From Verrucomicrobiota bacterium (lineage in GTDB: Bacteria; Verrucomicrobiota; Verrucomicrobiia; Limisphaerales; JACRJZ01), in contig JACRJZ010000085.1 of NCBI GenBank assembly GCA_016219875.1, positions 17,654-81,653 of the forward strand: a stretch of 64,000 bases of DNA, given 5' to 3'. How positions within the stretch are numbered: position 1 is the first letter of the stretch; every line of letters begins with the position of its first letter. This document shows, one piece after another, positions 49,443 to 58,270 of the stretch. The position numbers were made by a program, and so were the translations under genes. Under the pieces are notes generated by a model. The model saw only the letters and a list, made by a program, of their open reading frames with translations, ran no database searches and was not told the DNA's origin.

Positions 49443-51812
49443 TCACGGACTGACGACGCGATAGAAGCGGCTTCCGGTGGGCGGCAGCGGGCCGGGATCA
49501 GCAAAGGTCCGCAGCGTGCCATCGCCGGTGAGGTTCGTCAGGATGCCCCATTGAGGGGCGGTGACGGCATCCTTGTATTGGATGGTGTAGGTGTAATTGG
49601 CCTCCGTCAGCAGGGCGGCGGAGAAAATCCCAGGCGTGCTGGCGGAGTTCACAATCGTTGGCGGCGACGGCAGCCGCACGATCTGGAAATCACTGAACGT
49701 GCCCGTGACCAGTTTCCCATTCCGGTGGGACACGACGCCCACGCCGACGAGCAAGTCCGCGCCCAGAGCCGCAGTGGTGCTTCCCAGAACCGTCCACTCC
49801 GCTCCGTTGGCGCTGCGGAAGGTGGTGAACTGGTTCCCGACGCGGAGGAGGCGCAGCCAGGCGTTGGGCAGACCGTTCGGCACCGCTACGGAACCCAGAT
49901 TGGCGGTGGAGCCGCCGGTGCTGGCACGTACGGTGGTGCTGATCGAATCATCGCCTGGGGCCGGTGGCGTCACCGAGACGGTCACGTTGCCGGCATTGGT
50001 GGCGGTGCTGACGCGCGCCATGAGCATGGCTTTGGCGGTGGTTTCCAAATGGTCCGGCGTCCCGACGAGCGAGGTCACCCGCACGCGGGCGTCAAAGTTT
50101 CCGTTTACCGTTTTGTACAGGAACTGAAGTTGGTCGATCGTGCCGGCGACATTCAAGCCGCCGCCACTGACCTTGAAGCTGTAACCGCTCCCCACGTCGT
50201 TCGTGCCTACGGGGTTCAAGGCTCCGACGACGGCGCCCGCCAACCCCACGTTCGTGCAGACCAGATCGACACCCTCTTGCGGCAGCATGTTGCCGTATTG
50301 GTCTCCGACGTTGGCAATGTTCAGCGTGAAAGTGGAACCCAGGAGGCCGCCGTCCACCGTGATGTAAACGGATTTGCCGTCAGGCTGGATCGCGACACTG
50401 GAAGGTCCGAGGGTCGTACCGCCGTCGATGGTGTAGTTGGCGGTATCAACCGACGTGCCTCCGGTGGTGTCCAGCAACTCGTCAAAGCGGACCACGATGC
50501 TGGTCCCGTCCAGACTCGCGGCCGACACCACCACGGGCGGCGTCACGTCCTGAGTGACGATCAGGCTGACCACGGCGCTGGTGACCATGTTGAACGCATT
50601 CGAGGCCACGACCTGGAAGCGTGCTCCGTTGTCCGCCAACGCGGTGCTCGCCAGGGAGAGGGTGGACTTGGGAAAGACCGTGACCGCGTCAGGAATGTTG
50701 GTGAACGTGACGGCGTCGCCCGTGTCGCGCTGCCACTGCAAGAGCCGGGGTGCGGCGCCGGTGACCGTCACGGAGAAGCTGACGGGGGTGTTCAAGGCCA
50801 CCGCGACGCTGGTCGGCTGGCTGGTGAAATCGACCGGCGCGTTAGGGTCGGTGGCCGGGGCCACGCCGTTGTTGATAGCCAATTGCACGGCGCGGAGGAA
50901 AATGTCTTCACCGGTCGGAGTCAGGTTCTCTCTGCCGGTGTACAAGGGAATGCCGTTGGGCGCGGCCGCCGACTCACGCGTGCCGCCCGCGATGAACATG
51001 CGGTAGCCGGCAAGTATGTCCAATCCCGTCCGCACCGCCGTCCCGGCCGGGAAACCCACGATCGCATAGCCGGTGTTGGTCTTTCCTCCCCCCACGATGT
51101 TTTCATTGGCAAAGATGGCTTTGACATACACGATGCCCCCGGCGACGGGAGCATTCAGCATATGGCTCGTGTTGCGGTCCATGGGCTCCTCGTAAAGTGC
51201 TGCCGTGTTCGTGCCGCTCATGAAGACTCCCCCGAAGAGGAAATCGGCGGCGGCACTTTCTGGATTCGCTGCGCTCCACTCGGTCGGGATGTCGTCGGGG
51301 CCGACGTCCCCGGTGAACCAGCCAAAGCGGTTCCCCTGGGGCCGGACCAAATAGGGACTCATGCAGATCAGCGGCTTGGTGATGTTGGTGTTCCACTGCG
51401 GCCCTTGCGGCGCCTGGACCTGTCCGCTGGCGTTCGCCCGGCCGACGATGATCAGGTCGTTGGTGTTGAGGGCGTCGATCTCCACCTGGGTCAGGTTCGT
51501 GTTCTGGCTGTCTGGCCCGTTGTAGCGATTGACGTTGTGGCCGGCGTTCTGCAGCAACGTGACGAAGCCCTGGTCGGTGAAGTTGGTGCCCGGCCCGCTG
51601 AAGCCGAGCGGGGAGGCGTCACTGACCCACAGGATGTTCGCGGCGAAGACCGAAGGACCGCCCACCAGACCGACTAGGGCGGCGGCAGCGGCCAGACGCG
51701 CCCGCCAGGAGGGCCGTGCAGCGCGGCGCGGAATGAGGGTTGAGGGGCGGGCCGGACGCAGAGCGCCAGCCTGGTTGGATCGGGCGAGACGGAGGAATGA
51801 CGGAGTGTTCAT
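49443..51812 (-). CDS. Exported Ig-like / DUF-type surface protein
   Basis: 789 aa from ATG at 51812 (MNTPSFLRLARSNQAGALRP); GTG/ATG upstream at 51848 is possible. Long basic n-region then a signal helix ARLAAAAALVGLVGGPSVFA. N-terminal Rossmann-like part (NILWVSDASPLGFSGPGTNF, LIIVGRANASGQ) resembles a class-I glutamine-amidotransferase-like/ThuA-type fold. Then an Ig domain (VDFTSQPTSVAVALNTPVSF), an SbsA-like domain (VTPPVVVSAASLDGTSIVVR), a concanavalin-like domain (NGNFDARVRVTSLVGTPDHL, GTFSDFQIV) and a FYRVVSP C-terminus as in the protein at 4048-6711. Role unknown. Confidence 0.87.
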   Translation of the reverse strand: MNTPSFLRLARSNQAGALRPARPSTLIPRRAARPSWRARLAAAAALVGLVGGPSVFAANILWVSDASPLGFSGPGTNFTDQGFVTLLQNAGHNVNRYNGPDSQNTNLTQVEIDALNTNDLIIVGRANASGQVQAPQGPQWNTNITKPLICMSPYLVRPQGNRFGWFTGDVGPDDIPTEWSAANPESAAADFLFGGVFMSGTNTAALYEEPMDRNTSHMLNAPVAGGIVYVKAIFANENIVGGGKTNTGYAIVGFPAGTAVRTGLDILAGYRMFIAGGTRESAAAPNGIPLYTGRENLTPTGEDIFLRAVQLAINNGVAPATDPNAPVDFTSQPTSVAVALNTPVSFSVTVTGAAPRLLQWQRDTGDAVTFTNIPDAVTVFPKSTLSLASTALADNGARFQVVASNAFNMVTSAVVSLIVTQDVTPPVVVSAASLDGTSIVVRFDELLDTTGGTSVDTANYTIDGGTTLGPSSVAIQPDGKSVYITVDGGLLGSTFTLNIANVGDQYGNMLPQEGVDLVCTNVGLAGAVVGALNPVGTNDVGSGYSFKVSGGGLNVAGTIDQLQFLYKTVNGNFDARVRVTSLVGTPDHLETTAKAMLMARVSTATNAGNVTVSVTPPAPGDDSISTTVRASTGGSTANLGSVAVPNGLPNAWLRLLRVGNQFTTFRSANGAEWTVLGSTTAALGADLLVGVGVVSHRNGKLVTGTFSDFQIVRLPSPPTIVNSASTPGIFSAALLTEANYTYTIQYKDAVTAPQWGILTNLTGDGTLRTFADPGPLPPTGSRFYRVVSP

Positions 51813-51960
51813 AGTTGCGAACGGAACTGTCTGGTTTTGGACACGCATCGTGAAGCAGAAGACAAGGAGACGGGTTGAGAGGTCACCGTGCCATCTCTGC
51901 TGACGGCGGCGACACTGCCACTGCGACGCCGCCGATGTCAAGGCTGGCTTGTGCTCGGTG

Positions 51961-53307
51961 TCAGCTTGCCCGTTGCAGCGCCCGATCGAGGCGGGCCAGG
52001 ACGCGGTCTTTGCCGAGCACCTCGAGCAAGTGATACAGGCTTGGGCCACTGGTCTTGCCGGTGGTGGCCAGCCGGGCGGGATGCACGAGCACGCCGGCTT
52101 TGACGCCGAGTTCTCCCGCCGTGTTCTTGAGCGCGGCTTCGAGCGCGGCGTAGTTGAAGTCCTTCACTTGGGCGAAGGCGTCGCGGAGCTTCTGCAGGCG
52201 CGGCTGGTTCTCCGGCACGAAATCCTTCTTGGCCGCTTCGGGATCGTAGGTGACTGCCTCCGTGAAGTAGAAGCCGGCGTAGCCCGGCAGTTCGTTGAAG
52301 AGCTTGATCTTGCCTTTGCAGGTGTCGATGGCCTTCTTCACGTAATCGAGCGGATACTGGTTCGTGTCGAGGCCGGCCTTGGCGAAGGTGTGGACGGCAA
52401 GTTCATGGAAGCGGTCGTCGCTCATCGTACGCACGTATTCGAAATTCATCCACTTGAGCTTCTCCATGTCGAACCGGGCGTTGTGGCGGAGAACTTGCGG
52501 CAGGTCGAACAACTCGATGATCTCTGAGATCGGCAGGATCTCGCGGTTGTTCTTCGGCGACCAGCCGAGCAAACAGAGGTAGTTCACCACCGCTTCGGGC
52601 ACGAACCCGTCGTCGATGTAGGTCTGGATCGTCGCCCCGACGTCGCGCTTGCTCATCTTGGTGCCGTCGGGATTCAGGATCAGCGGGATGTGCGCGTACT
52701 TGGGCGGCTGGACTCCGAAAGCCTTGAAGAGGCAGACATGCTTGGCGGTGTTCGAGAGATGGTCTTCACCGCGGATGACGTGCGTGATGCCCATGTCCAG
52801 GTCGTCCACCACATTCGTGAGGTGGAACACCGGCTGGCCGTCCGAGCGCACGATCACAAAGTCCGGGTCCTGCGCTTCGCGGTCGGTCAGATCGCGCTTC
52901 ACTTCGCCGACGACGAGGTCGTGGATCACGACTGGTTCGCGCTGCATCTGGAACTTGATCGCGCCCTCGTGCTCGTAGGCCAAGCCGTGCGAGAGCAGCG
53001 CCTGCACGCGCTCGTCGTAGCGTTGCCGGCGTTGGGACTGGTAGTACGGGCCGCGGTCGCCTTTGTCCGGGCCGGTGGCGTCGCTGGTGAGCGGGCCTTC
53101 GTCCCAGTCGATGCCCAGCCAGTGCAGGCCGCGGAGGATGACATCGACGGCGGCCTGCGTGTTGCGGGCGGTGTCGGTGTCCTCGATGCGGAGGATGAAC
53201 TTGCCGCCGGTGTGGCGGGCGAAGAGCCAGTTAAACAACGCCGTGCGGGCGCCGCCGATGTGGAGAAACCCCGTCGGACTGGGGGCGAAGCGAACTCGTG
53301 TGCTCAT
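51961..53307 (-). CDS. gltX: Glutamyl-tRNA synthetase
   Basis: 448 aa from ATG at 53307 (MSTRVRFAPSPTGFLHIGGA). Class I aaRS: HIGH-type motif FLHIGGARTALFNW, RIEDTDTARN, GPYYQSQR, THVIRGEDHLSNT, PLILNPDGTKMSKRDVG containing KMSKR. C-terminal anticodon-binding helical domain (KLRDAFAQVKDFNYAALEAA, KNTAGELGVKAGVLVHPARL). Slightly shorter than E. coli GltX (471). It charges tRNA-Glu (possibly also tRNA-Gln). Alone on its strand, downstream of the MFS gene with a family II element between. Confidence 0.97.
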   Translation of the reverse strand: MSTRVRFAPSPTGFLHIGGARTALFNWLFARHTGGKFILRIEDTDTARNTQAAVDVILRGLHWLGIDWDEGPLTSDATGPDKGDRGPYYQSQRRQRYDERVQALLSHGLAYEHEGAIKFQMQREPVVIHDLVVGEVKRDLTDREAQDPDFVIVRSDGQPVFHLTNVVDDLDMGITHVIRGEDHLSNTAKHVCLFKAFGVQPPKYAHIPLILNPDGTKMSKRDVGATIQTYIDDGFVPEAVVNYLCLLGWSPKNNREILPISEIIELFDLPQVLRHNARFDMEKLKWMNFEYVRTMSDDRFHELAVHTFAKAGLDTNQYPLDYVKKAIDTCKGKIKLFNELPGYAGFYFTEAVTYDPEAAKKDFVPENQPRLQKLRDAFAQVKDFNYAALEAALKNTAGELGVKAGVLVHPARLATTGKTSGPSLYHLLEVLGKDRVLARLDRALQRAS

Positions 53308-53460
53308 GGTGGGATGGGGGAGAGGGTTGAGAGCTTGTGGCGTGGCCGTGTTCGTTGGTTCAGTTGTCAAATCGTCAGTGCGCTGGATCGTCCAGCCGGA
53401 CGGAACTTAGTCTTCATCGCGGTGTGAGCGCAAGGCTGGGGCCGGCGAATCACCGCCGGC

Positions 53461-53524
53461 GATTTCAAAACTCTGTAGCCGCCGACTCTCCTCACGTCGG
53501 CGGCTACACTTTTGAAAGAGGCTC
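53461..53524. repeat. Family II palindromic element, copy f (core deleted)
   Basis: GATTTCAAAACTCTGTAGCC ... CCTCACGTCGGCGGCTACAC ... TTTTGAAAGAGGCTC. The left arm has lost part of its GACGTGAGGAGG stretch so the hairpin is shorter. Confidence 0.85.
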
Positions 53525-53534
53525 ACCGGTTTGT

Positions 53535-54773
53535 TCATTGGGCTGTTGCTGGAACTCGGCTGTGCCCGGCCTGATTCAAGCGTCGCCCGCGCCAAGCCAG
53601 GAGCGCCACCGCCAGCCCGGCCAGCACGGTGGAGAAGGCGAACACCGGTCGCAGGCTGCCGCCGAACACCGCGGAGAGCCGGCCGCCGGCCCAGTTCGCG
53701 AACATCGGGCCGAGGCCGGAGCCGGCCAACACCAGCAGTGTCTGAGCGGTGGAACGGACCTCCTGGCCGGCGAGGGCGTTGGCCAGCAGGCTGGTGCCGG
53801 CAAAACTCAAGACCACCACCGCGCCCACCAAGACGTAGCTGAACGAGAGCACCCACACGTCGCTGATCGTGGCATACAGCCATTGCCGCACGAGCAGGGC
53901 CAGCGCGCCCGCCAGGATCACGGCGGTGTAATTCCAGCGCCGCAACAGCACGGGTTGCCACTGGAAGAGAGCGAATTCAAACACCACGCCAATGGCTTGC
54001 GCTGGTCCCAGCCAGGCGCGCGGCACGCCCAGGTCTTCCAACAGCGGCAGCGAGTAAAACGTGAGCAGCGAAAACGAGCCGGCCAGGAAGAAATAGGCCA
54101 GGAGCAACGTGACGTAGTTGCCATTCGTGAGCAGCCGGCGCAAGGCGGGGCCGTATCGCTCGTGTCCGCCGTGCGGGTGCCGATGCCAGGCGCCGGGCGC
54201 GGTGTGCGGCAACTTCCAACTCACCGCCGCCATCACCAGGCCCATCGCCATGCCCACGTAGAGCACGAAGTCCAGCTTCGCCGAGCGGCCCGGCGCGACC
54301 CAGAGCGAGATCGGCAGGAAGGGGATGATCCAGCCCAGTGATCCCCAAGCGCGGACTTTGCCGAATTGCTCTTGTGGCTTTGGCAGATGATGAAACGCCA
54401 GCGCGCCCACCAGCATGAAGTTGGGATTCAGAAACGCCGTCAGCAGCGTGAACGCGACCAGTTGGCCGGCGAAGCTCGTTTCCCGCGCCAGCAAGGCCAG
54501 CGAGCCGCACGCGCCCAGGTTCAGCAAGATGAACAACCGGTCCAGCGGAATGAAGCGGTCCGCCAGCATTCCCCAGATGAACGGGAACACCAGCATGGCG
54601 GAAGACGACGCGGCCAGGATCAGGCTGATGTCGCCCACACCGAGGCCGCGGTCGCGCAGGAGCAGTGTGACGAACGGAATCACCGCGCCCCCCACGGCGA
54701 ACTGGGCGGCCATAGCGACGCAGAGCACGCGCGGAAGGCGCGGGGCGGTCGTGGTTGAAGACGAAGCGATCAC
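53535..54773 (-). CDS. Major facilitator superfamily transporter
   Basis: 412 aa from GTG at 54773; the longer frame upstream reads family I repeat. Twelve transmembrane helices: LCVAMAAQFAVGGAVIPFVT, GDISLILAASSSAMLVFPFI with the family-A-like loop GMLADRF, LGACGSLALLARE, and GNYVTLLLAYFFLAGSFSLL in the second half, after a central loop with HRHPHGGHERYG. It resembles nucleoside/proton or sugar MFS (MFS_1 / Nuc_H_symport-like) proteins; substrate unknown. Confidence 0.88.
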   Translation of the reverse strand: MIASSSTTTAPRLPRVLCVAMAAQFAVGGAVIPFVTLLLRDRGLGVGDISLILAASSSAMLVFPFIWGMLADRFIPLDRLFILLNLGACGSLALLARETSFAGQLVAFTLLTAFLNPNFMLVGALAFHHLPKPQEQFGKVRAWGSLGWIIPFLPISLWVAPGRSAKLDFVLYVGMAMGLVMAAVSWKLPHTAPGAWHRHPHGGHERYGPALRRLLTNGNYVTLLLAYFFLAGSFSLLTFYSLPLLEDLGVPRAWLGPAQAIGVVFEFALFQWQPVLLRRWNYTAVILAGALALLVRQWLYATISDVWVLSFSYVLVGAVVVLSFAGTSLLANALAGQEVRSTAQTLLVLAGSGLGPMFANWAGGRLSAVFGGSLRPVFAFSTVLAGLAVALLAWRGRRLNQAGHSRVPATAQ

Positions 54774-54904
54774 GGTGTTCTCTTCAGAGGCGCGGGAGTC
54801 TGGCGTTTGGTCGGGGGCGCACAAGTGAAATGATGGACCGTGGCTTGGTTGTTTTGTTGAGGGGCGTCTCGGGAATGACACTGCGCCGCACGTCTGCGGC
54901 TTGC

Positions 54905-55060
54905 GTGGCGCAGACTTTCGAGTCTGCCGTATCGCCGACTTTCCTGTCGGCGAGGCCGGCGAAGCTCCAAGACGCCCCAAGAAGGTCCGAGGCCGGTTCC
55001 GTTCGAGTGCGTCGCCGGTTAGAAAACCGGCGATACAGCAGGCTGGAAAGCCTGCGCTAC
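54905..55060. repeat. Family I palindromic repeat, copy e
   Basis: GTGGCGCAGACTTTCGAGTC, CGCCGACTTTCCTGTCGGCG, CGCCGGTTAGAAAACCGGCG and CAGGCTGGAAAGCCTGCGCT, in the same order as copy c. Confidence 0.87.
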
Positions 55061-55080
55061 GGTGGCATGGCCACGAGAAG

Positions 55081-55179
55081 CGATTTCAAAGCCCCGTAGC
55101 AGCCGACGTGAGGAGGCTCAGACTTCAAGGGAAACAGAGCCTCCTCACGTCGGCTGCCACGATTTTGCAGGAAGCTCAC
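55081..55179. repeat. Family II palindromic element, copy g
   Basis: GTAGCAGCCGACGTGAGGAG, core CTTCAAGGGAAACA, inverse CTCCTCACGTCGGCTGCCAC. The same core occurs in copy h. Confidence 0.9.
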
Positions 55180-55220
55180 GATTCGCCTGCTTTGTTGAAG
55201 GGCGTTGTCAGCCGTCGGGA

Positions 55221-55814
55221 TCAGGCGATGTCAGCTCCCTCCGGTCGCCTCGCGAAATCATCGTAGAGAGATCGCAGCACTTCGCGGAGGTTGCCCCGAT
55301 GTTGCTGGAACAATCGCCGCCCGCGCTCGCGCAGCTCCGGCCCGACTTCTCCGAGCAGTTCCGTCAACACGCCGTCCAGAAGTTCCGGCGTGGTCCGGCA
55401 CTCGATGAGCACCGGCAACAGGCCGGGCCGATGAGCCGTAACGATCAGTCCGCGGCCTTCGCGGCTCCAGCGGCGGAAACGCCACCAGTGCCAGCGCGGG
55501 AGTTGCTCCGCGCCGTCCAGCAGGATGATGTCGCGCGATCCGAGGTCAGCGAAGAAATTGGGCAAGAACCCATCCGGGAACACCCGGTGCTCTTCGTCCA
55601 GCCGCAGTGGCTTGGGCGTGAAGCCGAGTGATCGCAATCGGGGCGCGAGGTCTTCGAGCAACGTCGTTTTGCCGGTGCCTTTGGGGCCGACGATCGCTGC
55701 GCGGAAGTCGAGGGCATCGAGCCGCGACAGCAAATCCTTCCACGTCGCGCCCACTGGCCGGTAGCGCACGCCCTGGACGCGGTCAGTGGAAAACGGATTG
55801 TCGCAGGCGCGCAT
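55221..55814 (-). CDS. P-loop ATPase of unknown role
   Basis: 197 aa from ATG at 55814. Walker A IVGPKGTGKTTLLEDLAPRL (43-50 core), Walker B DIILLDGAEQL, and a later Arg-rich helix (RGRRLFQQHRGNLREVLRSL). WHWWRFRRWSREGRGLIVTA lies between them as in AAA-like sensors. No second domain. It follows the 122-aa gene by nine bases and is last in the DUF3592 operon. No family name can be given. Confidence 0.85.
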   Translation of the reverse strand: MRACDNPFSTDRVQGVRYRPVGATWKDLLSRLDALDFRAAIVGPKGTGKTTLLEDLAPRLRSLGFTPKPLRLDEEHRVFPDGFLPNFFADLGSRDIILLDGAEQLPRWHWWRFRRWSREGRGLIVTAHRPGLLPVLIECRTTPELLDGVLTELLGEVGPELRERGRRLFQQHRGNLREVLRSLYDDFARRPEGADIA

Positions 55815-55823
55815 GAAGGGCCT

Positions 55824-56192
55824 TCATGCACGGTCCAGTCGCACCTCCTGCCCGTCCGGAGCCAGCGCAAATTCCGCGCGCGTGGAATCCTTCGAGGGCA
55901 AGGCGATGAGTTCGACCGCCCAGAGGAGGGAGATGAGCTTGCCGGAGAAGCTGTAGGGCGTGGCAGGAAGCTGAAAGCGAAACGGGCGCGCCTCGGCGGC
56001 TTGGGGGTTCTCGAATGTGACCGTGTCCACCACGCCCACGTCTTCGGTGCCCTTGCCGCGCGTGAACCACAGCAGCCGCACCTCGACGGATTTCGGTGGC
56101 GTGTCCAATTCCCAACCGGCTGCACCCACGAGTTCGTCGTCGGGCTGGAAGATCCTTCGCTCTTCACGGATGCCGATGCGGAGCTGGTTCAT
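55824..56192 (-). CDS. 122-aa protein coupled to the DUF3592 gene
   Basis: ATG at 56192 overlaps the stop of the DUF3592 gene (ATGA). MNQLRIGIREERRIFQPDDE, then WELDTPPKSVEVRLLWFTRG, GTEDVGVVDTVTFENPQAAE, RPFRFQLPATPYSFSGKLIS: a beta-sandwich pattern like an arrestin/Spo0M N-fold, matching the C-terminal part of the upstream protein. FSGKLISLLWAVELIALPSK is very arrestin-like. No membrane segment. Function unknown. Confidence 0.8.
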   Translation of the reverse strand: MNQLRIGIREERRIFQPDDELVGAAGWELDTPPKSVEVRLLWFTRGKGTEDVGVVDTVTFENPQAAEARPFRFQLPATPYSFSGKLISLLWAVELIALPSKDSTRAEFALAPDGQEVRLDRA

Positions 56193-57958
56193 GGCTGTCC
56201 TTTCGTCACCGGCTTCTGCGGCCCGACGGTGACAGGGAATTCCTCCTTCACATCCGGCCACCACTGGATGTCGCCTTCCACGCGCAGCGCCCAGACGATC
56301 TTGTTGTTGGGAGCTTCCCAGGAGTGCATGAGTCCGGCGGGAATCGTCACGCGCGCCGTGCCGCGGCCCATGGCGCGCCGATCCGTCGTCCCGGCCAACT
56401 CCAGGGTGGCGAAGACGTGCTTGTCGGTGCTGGTGCTGGTGCCGCGCCGATAAGTGGCTTCTTCGCGCCCCTCCAGAAAGACGCGCAGGCCGCGCAGCAC
56501 GCTGGTGCGCCCGCGGAGTTCCCAGGTCACCTCCGTTGTGCCGCCTAGCGCAGGCGAACCGGGCGAGACGATGAGCCTGGGCACCGGGTTGAACAAGCCG
56601 AGCAGCACGTAGAAGACGTAGCCGATCATGACCAGGCCGATGGCCACAAACGGCAGCATGAACACGGTCAGCAACCACTCCGGGCGATGCTGCAGCCAAC
56701 TCCGGACGACCTGCGTCACGAACACGGACACGATCCCATTCCAGAAGGCGGCGACGAGAATCGCGCCCACGAGCTTGGCGCCGCGCGACACGCCGGGCTT
56801 CAGCACGCGGTGGAGGGCCTCCGAGTCGTCACCGGCCAAGGCCGAGGCCCTTGCTCTCGCGAGAGCGGTCGGCGGACGCAAGGAGTCGTAGCGCACCTCC
56901 CACGCCCGCTTCCGGTTCGCCTTCCCCATGCCCCAGAGAACCAGACCGGGTAACAGGACGAACAGCAGCGGGACCAGGCCGAACCACATGTCGCCGGTGA
57001 AGCCGCGCTCCAACACCGCGTCGCCCGGGTCGCGCGGGTTGACCCAGCAGACGGTCTTCGCATCGGGCGGAAAGCGACGGACGACTGCGGCCTTGCCCTC
57101 GTAGCCGCTGGAGGAGCCGGTCATGAACTTGTAGCGATTGGAGCGGTGCTCGCGCCCGTTCACTTCGTAACGGTAGAAGATGGCGACGCTGTAGGTCCTG
57201 CCGCCCATACTGCTGCTGTGGCTGCGGACCTCGCTGGAGAGGACGACACACGGCGTCTCGATCCAGTCGCGCGCCCGGAGCACCGACCACGCGGGCCGCA
57301 CCCCGACGAAGTAAAACGCGACCAAGCCGACCACGACGAAGAAGCTCAGAAACGCCACAACGATCTTGGGGCCTCGACTTCCCGCCGCATCGGACAACGG
57401 CTTGCTGGCCGCGGCGGCGTCCTCGCCCTGGCCACGGAGACGCCGCAGCGCGCCACGTCCCACGAAGTAGAGTCCGCCTCCGCCGATGGCGACGAAGAGC
57501 AGCGGAAACAGAATGGTCAGTCCCATCCACAGGCTGGGCCGCTGCAGCACCGCTTCGTCCGGCGCCGCGGGATTGACGTAGCACACGGCCTTGGTGTCCG
57601 CGGGGTAACGGTCGGCCAGTCGCTGGGCTTGGGCGTAGTCTGCGAAGTTTTTGTTCTTGAACGTGACGCGGCGGGAAGTGTGGACCTGGCCGGCCACGGA
57701 ATAGCTGTATTCCACCTCGACCACGAAGCCCACGGCGCTGCGGCCCGTGCCCTCGGGCTGCGCCACGCGGCTGGAGAGAACGTCGCATTCGGTGGCGGGC
57801 CAGGAGCGGGTGCGCGCGCCTTGCACAAAGTCGCGCCCGACCAACCAGACAAACAGCAGGCCCATTCCGAAGAAAACGGCGAAGAAAAGCACGGCGACCG
57901 CCGAGCCGCGACCGCCGCCGGCCCTCGCCGACAACCTGAATCTGTTTGTTGCAGGCAT
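56189..57958 (-). CDS. Membrane protein with two DUF3592 domains and arrestin-like tail
   Basis: 589 aa. An N-terminal helix (AVAVLFFAVFFGMGLLFVWL), DUF3592 domain 1 (SWPATECDVLSSRVAQPEGT, AVCYVNPAAPDEAVLQRPS), helices, DUF3592 domain 2 (DWIETPCVVLSSEVRSHSSS, FYRYEVNGREHRSNRYKF, VCWVNPRDPGDAVLERGF), two further membrane pairs, and a cytoplasmic arrestin-like beta-sandwich (about 485-585: LIVSPGSPALGGTTEVTWEL, RVTIPAGLMHSWEAPNNKIV). First gene of a three-gene operon with the 122-aa protein and P-loop ATPase. Confidence 0.88.
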   Translation of the reverse strand: MPATNRFRLSARAGGGRGSAVAVLFFAVFFGMGLLFVWLVGRDFVQGARTRSWPATECDVLSSRVAQPEGTGRSAVGFVVEVEYSYSVAGQVHTSRRVTFKNKNFADYAQAQRLADRYPADTKAVCYVNPAAPDEAVLQRPSLWMGLTILFPLLFVAIGGGGLYFVGRGALRRLRGQGEDAAAASKPLSDAAGSRGPKIVVAFLSFFVVVGLVAFYFVGVRPAWSVLRARDWIETPCVVLSSEVRSHSSSMGGRTYSVAIFYRYEVNGREHRSNRYKFMTGSSSGYEGKAAVVRRFPPDAKTVCWVNPRDPGDAVLERGFTGDMWFGLVPLLFVLLPGLVLWGMGKANRKRAWEVRYDSLRPPTALARARASALAGDDSEALHRVLKPGVSRGAKLVGAILVAAFWNGIVSVFVTQVVRSWLQHRPEWLLTVFMLPFVAIGLVMIGYVFYVLLGLFNPVPRLIVSPGSPALGGTTEVTWELRGRTSVLRGLRVFLEGREEATYRRGTSTSTDKHVFATLELAGTTDRRAMGRGTARVTIPAGLMHSWEAPNNKIVWALRVEGDIQWWPDVKEEFPVTVGPQKPVTKGQP

Positions 57959-58270
57959 GGTGTGCGGGCGCGTTTATCGCCGATGGCGGGCGCGTTGCCA
58001 AGCGGGAGTTGACGCCGTTGCGTTGCCTGGAGGTGGAACTCGGCCGCCACCATTGGCCCGCGAGACTCTCGAGTGAGGTTGAAGCGTTGAAGCGTTGAAG
58101 AGGTTTCATGGGCTGGCTTCGGCCCAATGCTGGAGCCGCTTCAACGCTTCATCGCTTCAACCCTTCAACGCTTTCCCGTCGCTCCGCCGCGTAAGCCCGC
58201 TGGCCGCGGCAAGGAGTCCACGCCCATTTTTCCTCTCGCTCCGGCGAGTCCATCCGCGTAGCTTCCCGCC
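57959..58270. other. 312-base divergent gap with inverted octanucleotide arrays
   Basis: The DUF3592 gene and pcm diverge here. The middle is the octad pair 58078-58169; no promoter was identified. Confidence 0.7.
58078..58169. repeat. Inverted pair of octanucleotide arrays
   Basis: GTTGAAGC, GTTGAAGC, GTTGAAGA at 58078-58101 and GCTTCAAC, GCTTCATC, GCTTCAAC, CCTTCAAC at 58138-58169, bracketing a 36-base core. Same unit as the arrays at both ends of hemY. Confidence 0.92.

Larger units (their letters stand above)
54774..55220. other. 447-base gap, repeat filled
   Basis: Holds family I copy e (54905-55060) directly followed by family II copy g (55081-55179). No gene seen. Confidence 0.8.
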
